Shown: positions 1-7,774 of the stretch, piece by piece
How positions within the stretch are numbered: position 1 is the stretch's first letter
How the letters are laid out: each line of letters opens with the position of its first letter
NCBI GenBank assembly: GCA_937898545.1
Contig: CALEJV010000005.1
Location: forward strand, 124,001-188,000
DNA: 64,000 nt
Source of the DNA: an uncultured Candidatus Saccharibacteria bacterium
Lineage (GTDB): Bacteria > Patescibacteriota > Saccharimonadia > Saccharimonadales > Saccharimonadaceae
Direction of reading: 5' to 3'
The notes under the pieces: model-generated
What the model was told of the DNA's origin: nothing
Seen by the model: the letters and a program-made list of their open reading frames with translations, nothing else
The model's database searches: none
Position numbers and translations under genes: made by a program

Positions 1-1237
1 CCGCGCGGCGAATTGCTGCTGCAATCGGGTGTTCTGCCTCATGCTCAGCTGCCGCCGCTAATCCCAGAATAGCCGCCTCGTCCCCACCATGGACTGCGAC
101 TACTGCTAGGTGACCAGTCGTCAGTGTACCCGTTTTGTCAAATAACACCACATCAACCTGCCGCGCAGCCTCAAAGGCGCGGCGATCGCGCACCACAATA
201 CCGCGCTGGGCCGCAAGCCCAGTCGAGATCGATACAACCAGCGGCACTGCTAAGCCCAAAGCGTGCGGACACGCCACCACCAGCACTGTCACCACTCGCT
301 GCAGCACTTCACCCAGCGATGCACCAGCCAGCGCCCAGCCAGCGCCCGCCAGCAGCGCAGTAGCAAGCGCTGCATAGAAAAGATAGCCCGCTGCCCGATC
401 CGCCAGCACCTGCGTTCGCGACCGACGCTGCTCAGCCTGGCGCACCAGCTCCATAATATGCGACAATGTTGTATCATCACCAATGTGCTGGGCCATAACA
501 TGAAGCGCACCGGTGCCATTGATCGTGCCTGCCGTCACAAGACTCCCTGACTGCTTAGCAACAGGGCGCGACTCACCCGTAAGCATCGACTCATCAACCT
601 GTGACGTGCCAGATATCACCTGGCCATCCACTGGCACACGCCCACCCGGGCGCACCAGCACGGTCATCCCCACAGCCAGATGATCAAGCGGCACTGTATT
701 AATCGATTGCTCTGTCACAACCTCTGCCGTCTCGGGTAAGAGCTGCGCTAAGGTATGAGCGGCATCCGTTGCCCGCTTAATCGCTGCCATTTCAAGCCAG
801 TGCCCGAGAAGCATAATGGTAATGAGCGACGCGAGCTCCCACCAAAAATCCATCCCTGCTACCACGCCACTGGTCACCAGCAGGCTGTAGCCATAGGCCA
901 CACTAATCGCGAGAGCAATCAGCAGCATCATACCAGGCTGGCGCTGGCGTAGCTCCTGCCACCCCGCCCGAATAAAAACTCGGCCACCATACCACAGCAA
1001 TATCGTCCCGCTTACAGCCGGCACATACCGGCTCACCACCTCAGGTAGTGTATAGCCGAGCCACTGCTGCAGCAGTGGTGAACACACCAGTACACTGATC
1101 GTTATGAGCAGCGATAGCCAAAACCGCTGCCGAAACTGGGCCGCATCATGCCCGCAATGGCCACCCTGTCCATGCCCCTCATGGTGAGTATGCTCACCAT
1201 GAGTCATATGATGGTGCTGTGACTGTTTTTTATCCAT
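1..1237 (-). CDS. Copper-exporting P1B-type ATPase, CopB-like (partial, C-terminal part outside window)
   Basis: Membrane pump that hydrolyses ATP to expel copper. The ATG at 1235-1237 follows an AGGAG and opens with a His-rich tail (HHHMTHGEHTHHEGHG) in place of a Cys-based heavy-metal-binding domain. Transmembrane helices follow, then the actuator TGES (DESMLTGESRP), the transport-site motif CPH in CPHALGLAVP, and the phosphorylation site DKTGTLT near position 110. The nucleotide-binding domain is cut by the window edge; 412 codons are visible. A His-rich N-terminus with CPH rather than CPC is typical of the CopB (P1B-3) group, linked to Cu2+ or Cu+ export, though silver cannot be excluded. 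It lies 60 bases downstream of csoR in the same direction, so both are probably expressed from the CsoR-controlled promoter. Confidence 0.93.
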   Translation of the reverse strand, partial: MDKKQSQHHHMTHGEHTHHEGHGQGGHCGHDAAQFRQRFWLSLLITISVLVCSPLLQQWLGYTLPEVVSRYVPAVSGTILLWYGGRVFIRAGWQELRQRQPGMMLLIALAISVAYGYSLLVTSGVVAGMDFWWELASLITIMLLGHWLEMAAIKRATDAAHTLAQLLPETAEVVTEQSINTVPLDHLAVGMTVLVRPGGRVPVDGQVISGTSQVDESMLTGESRPVAKQSGSLVTAGTINGTGALHVMAQHIGDDTTLSHIMELVRQAEQRRSRTQVLADRAAGYLFYAALATALLAGAGWALAGASLGEVLQRVVTVLVVACPHALGLAVPLVVSISTGLAAQRGIVVRDRRAFEAARQVDVVLFDKTGTLTTGHLAVVAVHGGDEAAILGLAAAAEHEAEHPIAAAIRRA

Positions 1238-1297
1238 AACAAACTCCTCGGGTGCTACGCACCGCATTATCCTTTCCATTCTTATATCCGCTTGCTG

Positions 1298-1576
1298 CTA
1301 GCGAATGTTCGTCAGATCATAGAGCTGGTCGAGCTCTTTGAGCGCCTTATCGCGCTGCTTCGTATCGCTTGACGCCAACATCTCAGCCACATGCGTCTCG
1401 AGGTGCTGCTTAACCATCAGCTTGTTCAGCGATGCTAGCGACTTCTGGATCGACAGACTCTGGATGATGATGTCCATGCAGTAGGCATCATCGGCCACAC
1501 GCTTTTCTAACCCCTCAAGCTGGCCCTTCATAATTTTGATACGATGTAGTGCTCGTCTGGTAATATCTTTGCTCAT
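1298..1576 (-). CDS. csoR: CsoR/RcnR-family metal-responsive repressor
   Basis: A 92-residue all-helical DUF156 repressor, expected to release DNA when it binds Cu(I). The family's metal positions appear as C33 (YCMDII), H58 and H62 (HLETH), so the usual second cysteine of the C-H-C copper site is a histidine. RcnR has an H-C-H-H site, but the extra N-terminal His at position 3 is absent here. The operator between its promoter boxes and the downstream copper-type ATPase support a copper role with autoregulation. The ATG lies six bases after the -10 box; the AGGAG there is only one base from the ATG, too close for a normal Shine-Dalgarno. Confidence 0.93.
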   Translation of the reverse strand: MSKDITRRALHRIKIMKGQLEGLEKRVADDAYCMDIIIQSLSIQKSLASLNKLMVKQHLETHVAEMLASSDTKQRDKALKELDQLYDLTNIR

Positions 1577-1582
1577 ACTCCT

Positions 1583-1611
1583 ATGGTATACCCCCTGGGG
1601 GTATATGTCAA
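1583..1611 (-). promoter_or_regulatory. csoR promoter with palindromic CsoR operator
   Basis: On the minus strand TTGACA (1606-1611) and TACCAT (1583-1588) are separated by 17 bases. The spacer carries most of a 19-base palindrome, TATACCCCCTGGGGGTATA (1587-1605), with G-tract/C-tract arms as in known CsoR operators. A repressor bound there would occlude RNA polymerase. The -10 box ends six bases before the csoR ATG. Confidence 0.9.
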
Positions 1612-1629
1612 CCGATTCTTTCCCACATA

Positions 1630-1657
1630 AAAACCCACCACAGATGTGGTGGGTTTT
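1630..1657 (-). terminator. Rho-independent terminator of groES-groEL
   Basis: A 12-base inverted repeat AAAACCCACCAC / GTGGTGGGTTTT with a four-base loop, followed on the minus strand by the T-rich arm. It starts 24 bases after the groEL stop. The symmetry would let it work on both strands. Confidence 0.85.
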
Positions 1658-1680
1658 TGCAAAACAAGGCAGGACGAGGC

Positions 1681-3324
1681 CTAGTACATACCCATACCGC
1701 CGCCCATGCCAGGCATGCCAGCTGGGCTTGCCGCTTCCTTCTCAGGCAAGTCGACGACGAGCGCACCCATCGTCATTGCGGTACCAGCGATGGAGGCAGC
1801 ATTCTGGAGTGCTTCCTTGGTAACGCGAACAGGGTCAACCACGCCAGCTGCTTTGAGATCGATCAGCTCACCTGGTGTGTTGACATTAATACCAAAGCCA
1901 GGCTGCGCTGCCTTCACCTGTGGCAGCCACTCATCGGCATTGAGGCCAGAGTTGGTCAGCAGGATGCGGAATGGTTGCTCCAGCGCGTGGATAAGCAAAT
2001 CCTCACCAGCGGTCACCGACGCATCGGCATCACCAGCGTGGGTGTAGCTCGTTGCAAGATTGACCAGTGTCACCCCGCCACCAGGCACAACACCCTCAGC
2101 CAGAGCAGCCTTGACGGCAGCCACCGCATCATCAACGCGGTATTTCTTTTCTTCGATCTCGGTCTCGGTTGCCCCACCTACCTTAATCACCGCCACTTGG
2201 CCAGTCAGGGCAGCTTGGCGCTTAACGAGATTATTCTTGGTGTAGTCGCTTGTACTGTTGGCAATTTCAACGGCAATCTGGTCAATCCGGGCATCGACTG
2301 CCGTCTTCGCACCAGCCCCTTCGACGATCGTTGTCAAATCCTTAGTGGCAATCACCTTGCGAGCCGAACCCACTACATCTGGGCCAACCGTATCAAAGCT
2401 CATACCAGTATCCTCAGTAATGACCGTTGCGCCCACCAGAGCAGCAATATCGTAGAGGACATCCTTATCGCTCGGCGCTTTAATAGCCAGGGTGTTAAAG
2501 GCACCCTTGAGGCGGTTAAGCACAAGCAGGCCAAGCGCTTCGCCATCCACATCGTCAGCAATCAAGACGAGATCCTTCTTACCACTCTGGGCAATCATCT
2601 CAAGTAGTGGAACAAACTCCTGTGCCGACGAAATCTTCTTATCGGTAATAACGATGGCTGGCTTGTCGTACACTGCTTCCATTCGCTTCGTGTCTGTCGC
2701 CATGTACGGGCTGACGAAGCCGCGCTGAACAGTAAAGCCCTCGACCACTTCGCTCTCTAGCTCAAGGCCGCGGCCTTCCTCAACCGTCACCACACCATTG
2801 GGCCCGATCTTCTCCATCACATCAGCAATTAGCCGGCCAATTGCGTCATCACCCGCCGAGATAGTTGCCACCTCTGCGACGCGTGTTTCGTCATTGCGAA
2901 TATCCTCTGCCTGCTCACTCAAAGCCGCTGTGACCTCTGCCGCAGCCCGCTCCAGACCCTTGCGGAGCAGCATTGGGTTATGACCAGCAGCAATCAGCTT
3001 GTTTGCCTCACTGAGAATGTGGTAGGTCAAAACCGTCACGGTAGTGGTGCCATCACCTGCTACATCGTTCATTTTGTTGGCGGCTTGCTTAATGAGTTCT
3101 GCCCCCACCTTAAAGCCCAGTGTCTCGTCATCAACATCCTCGATATCGATACCCTTGGCCACCGTTACACCATCGTGTGTGACACTTGGGCCACCGTAGC
3201 TTTTGCCAATCACGACATTGCGGCCCTTTGGCCCCATCGTTGTCTTCACTGCATTGTAGAGAATCTCTGCCCCACCCAAAATCCGGCGGCGCGCATCTTC
3301 ATCATAAAATACTTTTTTTGCCAT
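1681..3324 (-). CDS. groL: 60-kDa chaperonin GroEL
   Basis: Cytosolic ATP-dependent folding chamber that works with GroES. The 547-residue length is standard. The sequence starts MAKKVFYDEDARR, has the ATP-site blocks TTMGPKGRNV and AGDGTTTVTVL, the late GGGVTLVNLA block, and the Gly/Met-rich tail GMGGGMGMY. It is 12 bases downstream of groES, with an AGGAGAACTAG ribosome site, and shares the CIRCE-controlled promoter. Nothing in the sequence looks atypical. Confidence 0.99.
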   Translation of the reverse strand: MAKKVFYDEDARRRILGGAEILYNAVKTTMGPKGRNVVIGKSYGGPSVTHDGVTVAKGIDIEDVDDETLGFKVGAELIKQAANKMNDVAGDGTTTVTVLTYHILSEANKLIAAGHNPMLLRKGLERAAAEVTAALSEQAEDIRNDETRVAEVATISAGDDAIGRLIADVMEKIGPNGVVTVEEGRGLELESEVVEGFTVQRGFVSPYMATDTKRMEAVYDKPAIVITDKKISSAQEFVPLLEMIAQSGKKDLVLIADDVDGEALGLLVLNRLKGAFNTLAIKAPSDKDVLYDIAALVGATVITEDTGMSFDTVGPDVVGSARKVIATKDLTTIVEGAGAKTAVDARIDQIAVEIANSTSDYTKNNLVKRQAALTGQVAVIKVGGATETEIEEKKYRVDDAVAAVKAALAEGVVPGGGVTLVNLATSYTHAGDADASVTAGEDLLIHALEQPFRILLTNSGLNADEWLPQVKAAQPGFGINVNTPGELIDLKAAGVVDPVRVTKEALQNAASIAGTAMTMGALVVDLPEKEAASPAGMPGMGGGMGMY

Positions 3325-3336
3325 AGACTAGTTCTC

Positions 3337-3603
3337 CTATTCTACCGTGGCGAGGATATCCTCGTCCTTGATAATCAAATACTCTTCTTTGTCGAGCTTA
3401 ATGGTGGTAGCTGCGTAGTTCTTGTAGACCACCCGCGCGTCGACTGCGACATCTTCTACTGCCGATCCAACAGCAATCACCTTGGCAGCTTCCGACTTCT
3501 CCTGAGCCGACTCGGGCAAAAAGATCCCGCTGGCAGTCTTCTCTGGCTTTTTCTCCTTAACCGCCACGACGAAATGCGCCATTGGCTTGATTGGTGAACT
3601 CAT
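3337..3603 (-). CDS. groS: 10-kDa co-chaperonin GroES
   Basis: Heptameric lid of the GroEL chamber. At 88 residues it is slightly short. The mobile-loop block EKTASGIFLPESAQEK and the VVYKNYAATTIKLDKEEYLIIKDEDILATV end are typical. The ATG at 3601-3603 follows AAAGGGGTAACC. First gene of the groES-groEL operon. Confidence 0.98.
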   Translation of the reverse strand: MSSPIKPMAHFVVAVKEKKPEKTASGIFLPESAQEKSEAAKVIAVGSAVEDVAVDARVVYKNYAATTIKLDKEEYLIIKDEDILATVE

Positions 3604-3665
3604 TGGTTACCCCTTTCTTAATACTTATCTACTTATCACCGCGCCCGGTATCAATCAAGGCGCTT

Positions 3666-3704
3666 CTAGCACTCTAGTATAGCGAGTGCTAATGGGAAAA
3701 TCAA
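3666..3704 (-). promoter_or_regulatory. CIRCE element overlapping the groES promoter
   Basis: CTAGCACTC (3666-3674), nine bases, then GAGTGCTAA (3684-3692): the HrcA operator consensus with one mismatch. On the minus strand TTGATT (3699-3704) and TATACT (3676-3681) are 17 bases apart, so the -10 box lies inside the CIRCE spacer. This predicts HrcA heat-shock repression of groES-groEL, although hrcA itself is not in the window. Confidence 0.95.
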
Positions 3705-3806
3705 GAGAAGTGAGTAAGCCTGCTACCTAAGCACGCAATATATCATTTTTAGCGTAAAATAAATACAGGACATCATCCATAAGTCATATCAATCACCGGA
3801 GGCACT

Positions 3807-4274
3807 ATGCACAGACGCATCAACGTACGCGGAATTATCATTAACGACAAGGGCGAGCTCTTTTGCCAGCGCTTAACAGCACGCACTGGCGATAGCCGAG
3901 ATTTTTGGTGTACACCAGGCGGTGGGCTGGAGCTGGGCGAGAGCGTATTGGATGGTTTGCGGCGAGAGATAATCGAAGAAACTGGCGTTGAGCCAATAAT
4001 TGGCCGGCTGCTCTTCGTCCAACAGTTTGCTATCGCAGCGCCAGCAGCTGGCGAGCCACGCGAACAGCTTGAGTTCTTGTTCCACATCACCAACTGGCAA
4101 GACTACCAGTCAATTGACCTTGCCACCACAACGCATGGGTTGGCAGAGGTCGCCGAGTGCGGCTTTATTAGCCCGCAGCAGTACCCAATTTTACCTCACT
4201 TCCTTGCCGAAGTTGATCTGGCGCAGCTTATCGCTCGCAATCAGCCAGTGCAGTGCCTGAGCTCCTTAGCATAA
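3807..4274 (+). CDS. Nudix hydrolase
   Basis: Cytosolic pyrophosphohydrolase of 155 residues. The Nudix box is complete: GGGLELGESVLDGLRREIIEETGVE, residues about 38-62 (quoted in two parts here: GGGLELGESV and REIIEETGVE). The N-terminal strand MHRRINVRGIIINDKGELF fits the fold. The substrate cannot be told from sequence; MutT-like, ADP-ribose or cap-type substrates are all possible. An ATCACCGGAGGCACT ribosome site precedes the ATG. It stands alone between the divergent groES promoter and the MFS gene. Confidence 0.93.
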   Translation: MHRRINVRGIIINDKGELFCQRLTARTGDSRDFWCTPGGGLELGESVLDGLRREIIEETGVEPIIGRLLFVQQFAIAAPAAGEPREQLEFLFHITNWQDYQSIDLATTTHGLAEVAECGFISPQQYPILPHFLAEVDLAQLIARNQPVQCLSSLA

Positions 4275-4276
4275 AA

Positions 4277-4305
4277 TTGACAAACAGTTCTCTTCGGCGT
4301 ATCAT
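4277..4305 (+). promoter_or_regulatory. Promoter of the MFS exporter gene
   Basis: TTGACA (4277-4282), 17 bases, TATCAT (4300-4305). A second TTGACA lies at 4317-4322, and the word CAGTTCTCT occurs at 4285-4293 and 4321-4329, so the promoter region is partly duplicated. A 10-base palindrome AGTATATACT (4359-4368) downstream could be an operator. Confidence 0.7.
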
Positions 4306-4435
4306 AGCGTATTTGGTTGACAGTTCTCTACTTGACGTATCTCAAAGCATATAGGAGGAGTATATACTCTAGCGAGAGCAAGAACCTTATTTTACATTTC
4401 GGAATATTAACTATAGTAACCAACCAAGGAATTCT

Positions 4436-6103
4436 ATGCTCCATCATCTACCCCAACGTCACAAACTCATCGTCATGCTTGCCGTGATGAGCGCCCTCTT
4501 TCTCGTGGCGCTCGACCAAACCATCGTGGCGACGGCACTGGGCGCGATCGTCAAGGAATTCAACAGTTTCTCCTCTCTTGGCTTTATCGTTACTGCCTAT
4601 ATGCTCACCACCACTGTGACAGTGCCGCTAGCCGGTAAGCTAAGCGACATGTATGGCCGCAAGCCACTTTTACTCAGTGGCGTGGCAATTTTCACCATTG
4701 GCTCCTTACTCAGCGGTATCGCGCCAACCGTGGAATGGCTCATTGCGTGGCGGGCGCTGCAAGGAATTGGTGGCGGTATTATCACCGCCAACGCCTTTAC
4801 TATTGTCGGTGATCTCTTTACACCTAAGGAGCGGGGCCGCTGGCAAGGGCTCATCGGTGCGACCTTTGGTATGAGCTCGGTAGCGGGGCCATTGCTTGGT
4901 GGCTGGCTAACCGATGGTGCGACCATCTTCGGCATCACAACCAACTGGCGCTGGACATTCTTTATCAATGTGCCAATTGGCATCATCGCCACTGCTCTCA
5001 TCATCCACTATTGCCCACAAATCAAGCACGACAGCAAGCACAAGCCAGACTACCTCGGTGCTCTTTTTATCACCATTGCCCTGGCGGCGCTTGTCTTGGC
5101 AGTAGATAATACAGAGATGGTCTTTAAGAGCGTCATCGACCGTGGCACGAGCCTTACTCTCATCAAAAGTGTGCTGCTCACTATTGCCGCCCTTGCAAGT
5201 GGTATCTTCCTCTGGCTTGAGCGCAAAGCCGCCCAGCCGATTCTCCCTCTCCGCTTCTTCCGCAACTCCACCTACCGCCTGATTATGCTCATTAGCCTGC
5301 TCTTTGGTGCCGCTTTTCTCGGGGCAATTCTCTACCTCACGCAGTTTAATCAGCAAGTCTTTGGCGCGACTGCCTCGCAAGCTGGCCTGATGCTCCTGCC
5401 AATGGTAGGCGGGATGATGATCAGCTCTATTGGTGTAGGGCAGATTATCAGCAGGACAGGTGTATACAAGCGCTATATCGTCATTGGCTGCGCCATCACC
5501 GCAGCAAGTATTCTCTCGCTTATCACGCTCCAGCCCACCTCGCCTTACTGGCACGAGGCAATCATCATGGCTATAGCTGGCTTTGGCATGGGGATGTGCA
5601 TGCCCATCCTCACCCTCGCCGTGCAAAATGAATTCCGCCAGCAGGATCTTGGCGCTGCCACCTCAAGCGTACAGCTCTTCCGCGGGCTTGGCTCGACGGT
5701 GGGGACGGCTATCTTTGCGGGCGTGCTCACTAGTGGCATTCTACACAGCCTTGGCGATGTCAATCAGATTCCCTACATCCAGACGCTGCGCCACACACCA
5801 CAAGCCGCTCGGCAGTTTGATGGCGAGCTCAATGCCGATACTCTGCTGCGCATCAACAGCCAGCGCGATGCCATTAGCCAGGGTGCAGCCAAAGGCATGG
5901 CCCGCCTGCCTGCTCCAGCTCGCGCACGTGCCCAGCAGCAGCTAAGCCAACAGCAAGACGACTACACGACGCGCATTCTCAATGCCTTTAGCGACTCCTT
6001 GCACCAGATTTTTATCATCAGCGCCGCGCTTATGGCCACAGGCTTCCTTGTTGCCCTCTTCTTGCCTCAGCGCACCTTGACCACAAACAAGGACGATGAG
6101 TAA
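4436..6103 (+). CDS. MFS drug exporter, DHA2 (EmrB/QacA) family
   Basis: Proton-driven multidrug exporter of the 14-helix DHA2 family; 555 residues is the usual length. The family signatures are present: ALDQTIVATAL in helix 1 (motif D1), GKLSDMYGRKPLL (motif A), and SVAGPLLGGWLTD (motif C) in helix 5. Residues about 435-515 form a hydrophilic extracytoplasmic loop rich in Gln and Arg before the last helix. The ATG follows CCAAGGAATTCT. It has its own strong promoter. The substrate is unknown. Confidence 0.95.
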   Translation: MLHHLPQRHKLIVMLAVMSALFLVALDQTIVATALGAIVKEFNSFSSLGFIVTAYMLTTTVTVPLAGKLSDMYGRKPLLLSGVAIFTIGSLLSGIAPTVEWLIAWRALQGIGGGIITANAFTIVGDLFTPKERGRWQGLIGATFGMSSVAGPLLGGWLTDGATIFGITTNWRWTFFINVPIGIIATALIIHYCPQIKHDSKHKPDYLGALFITIALAALVLAVDNTEMVFKSVIDRGTSLTLIKSVLLTIAALASGIFLWLERKAAQPILPLRFFRNSTYRLIMLISLLFGAAFLGAILYLTQFNQQVFGATASQAGLMLLPMVGGMMISSIGVGQIISRTGVYKRYIVIGCAITAASILSLITLQPTSPYWHEAIIMAIAGFGMGMCMPILTLAVQNEFRQQDLGAATSSVQLFRGLGSTVGTAIFAGVLTSGILHSLGDVNQIPYIQTLRHTPQAARQFDGELNADTLLRINSQRDAISQGAAKGMARLPAPARARAQQQLSQQQDDYTTRILNAFSDSLHQIFIISAALMATGFLVALFLPQRTLTTNKDDE

Positions 6104-6188
6104 TCACCTATACCGTTTTACGTGCCATACAATCACTGTCTCACCTTTTTGAGACTACCTTCTATGCTACAATAGCACGAGAGATAGT

Positions 6189-6542
6189 ATGACTACCTAC
6201 AAAATTACGCGAATCTACGAATCAGCAACACCACGCGATAGCTATCGTGTCTTAGTCGATCGACTCTGGCCACGAGGCATCAGCAAAGAGCACGCAGCAC
6301 TCGATGAGTGGGCAAAGGACATTGCACCAACTGATGAATTACGTCACTGGTTTCACCATGATCCAGAAAAGTTTACAGAGTTTTCAGCACGTTATAAAAA
6401 AGAGCTCGATACCAATCCAGCTGCCACTGCAGCAAAAAATGCCTGGTCCAATCACCCTGTCGTGACGCTACTATACGGCGCAAAGGATACAGAACATAAC
6501 CAGGCAGTCGTACTAAAACAGTGGTTAGAACACACCCAGTGA
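6189..6542 (+). CDS. DUF488 family protein (YeaO-like)
   Basis: A 117-residue cytosolic protein of unknown function. The family marks are RVLVDRLWPRGISKE near residues 20-34, EWAKDIAPTDELRHWFHHDP in the middle and VTLLYGAKDTEHNQAVVL near the end. A TACAAT box lies at 6168-6173 with GAGAG before the ATG. It stands alone between the MFS gene and a degraded region. Confidence 0.9.
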   Translation: MTTYKITRIYESATPRDSYRVLVDRLWPRGISKEHAALDEWAKDIAPTDELRHWFHHDPEKFTEFSARYKKELDTNPAATAAKNAWSNHPVVTLLYGAKDTEHNQAVVLKQWLEHTQ

Positions 6543-6569
6543 TCAGGTGCTTTGGGCTCTCATAGTTTA

Positions 6570-6722
6570 CTACACGTTGGGTGCAGGATGCGGCCAAATT
6601 GTATACCGCCGCGCCGCGCCATTATCAAGCAGCTCGCGGCGCATATTGCCGCGCCACGGTAGATCATGGGCATAGGCATACAAGGCATGATGCCCACCGC
6701 CATGCGCCACAACGATGACCGT
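6570..6722 (-). pseudogene. Histidine-phosphatase C-terminal remnant
   Basis: The minus strand reads TVIVVAHGGGHHALYAYAHD, then LPWRGNMRRELLDNGAARRYTIWPHPAPNV and a stop. This matches the last third of the histidine phosphatase (phosphoglycerate-mutase-like) fold: the V-x-H-G-G strand followed by LLDNG...TIW, where family members have LDNASV. An in-frame TAG (6723-6725) lies directly upstream, and no RHG catalytic motif is found before it. The N-terminal two-thirds is therefore missing. It could also be a 47-codon GTG-started gene, but a remnant is more likely. Confidence 0.5.
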
Positions 6723-6795
6723 CTAACTATGGCAGACCAGGTAACGTGTGGTATGTATCATGGCATTCAGTATAACACCAGTACAGGTAGGGTCA

Positions 6796-7104
6796 CTACC
6801 CTACCTGCCGACGCGGCACAATCCGCTTCGTCACCGCATCGACAAAAAGCCGATAGGCCAGGCGGTTTTCTTTGGCATACGTGATAAGAATGCCAAGGAC
6901 GCGCTGGCAGTGCGGGCAGTGCAGCTCATCACCAGTTGGGATTATATCGATAAAACGGTCGACATACATGCGCCGCAGCGAACCTGGGCCATCCTTTTGG
7001 TAAAACGTCACGTGCTTGGCGCAGCCTTCGCAGCACACATCAAGCACCCGCGACGACCCACCGCGCCGCGCTTGGTAGGCATCTTGAATGAATCGATACG
7101 TCAT
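6796..7104 (-). CDS. Small zinc-ribbon-like protein of unknown function
   Basis: 102 residues. Two cysteine pairs (CCEGC near residue 24 and CPHC near residue 63) suggest one zinc ribbon, separated by FYQKDGPGSLRRMYVDRFID. The rest is basic (KRIVPRRQVG tail). GAGGGG precedes the ATG. It could be a nucleic-acid-binding or metal-carrier protein; no specific family is recognised. It lies 61 bases downstream of the thioredoxin-like gene in the same direction, so they may share a transcript. Confidence 0.75.
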   Translation of the reverse strand: MTYRFIQDAYQARRGGSSRVLDVCCEGCAKHVTFYQKDGPGSLRRMYVDRFIDIIPTGDELHCPHCQRVLGILITYAKENRLAYRLFVDAVTKRIVPRRQVG

Positions 7105-7165
7105 ATTATCCCCTCTGTCATAGCAGTAGTATTTCCGCTTTGTTATCTGTGCTCATTGCTCTCGT

Positions 7166-7753
7166 CTAGTGCTTCATTGTCCGCATCGCATGCCGCAGCT
7201 GCGTAACCGCCCGCTGAGCCCGCTCTGCAGTCCAATACCGATCGGGGGTAATAGCACTATCGCCAGTTGGCTCTTCCTTATAGCGCCACACGATTGACCC
7301 GTGCTTTACGATCGTCACATCAGGCACAAAAATCCGCGGTTGGCCGTTCTCATCCTTACTGAGGTAAGGCGCAAGACGGGCCACCAGCTTTTGGTATGTC
7401 TCGTTCTTACTAGCACGTGCCTGACGAATGTTGAGATAGTGAATCGCAGCAATACCCTCAGCACGAGCTGCTTGGTCGACATACTCGCTCAGCCGCTGGC
7501 ACCACGGGCACTGCGGGTAGCCAAGAAACACCACGCCCGTGCCATGTTCTAGCATATCCAGCACAGCAACATCACGTGCGTAGACAAAGCGGTTATTCGC
7601 CGCAACCCGTGGATACTCTGCCTGAAACCTCGCAGCGTCTGTCTGCCCTGCAGGCTGGGGGCGATGCTGCTGGAGATACCACGCCGCACCAACCAGACTG
7701 ATGGTTATAGCAATAACCACCCCTGTTATTATCACCTGCGTGCTTCGGCGCAT
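7166..7753 (-). CDS. Membrane-anchored thioredoxin-fold protein (CPWC)
   Basis: 195 residues: one N-terminal membrane helix (about 7-27), then an extracytoplasmic domain with VVFLGYPQCPWCQRLSEY. C82 and C85 form a CxxC pair placed as in thioredoxins. The later FVPDVTIVKHGSIV segment fits the cis-proline strand (VPDV). The tail ends in a helix. It probably acts on exported protein thiols. GGAGGGGGAG lies before the ATG. Its substrate is unknown; bacteriocin-accessory (PedC/BrcD-like) thioredoxins look similar. Confidence 0.82.
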   Translation of the reverse strand: MRRSTQVIITGVVIAITISLVGAAWYLQQHRPQPAGQTDAARFQAEYPRVAANNRFVYARDVAVLDMLEHGTGVVFLGYPQCPWCQRLSEYVDQAARAEGIAAIHYLNIRQARASKNETYQKLVARLAPYLSKDENGQPRIFVPDVTIVKHGSIVWRYKEEPTGDSAITPDRYWTAERAQRAVTQLRHAMRTMKH

Positions 7754-7774
7754 CTCCCCCTCCTGTATTAGTTA

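Noticed and set aside
1657..2607. 316-codon open frame on the plus strand
   Set aside because: It lies antisense within groEL and its translation has no protein-like pattern; groEL explains the DNA fully.
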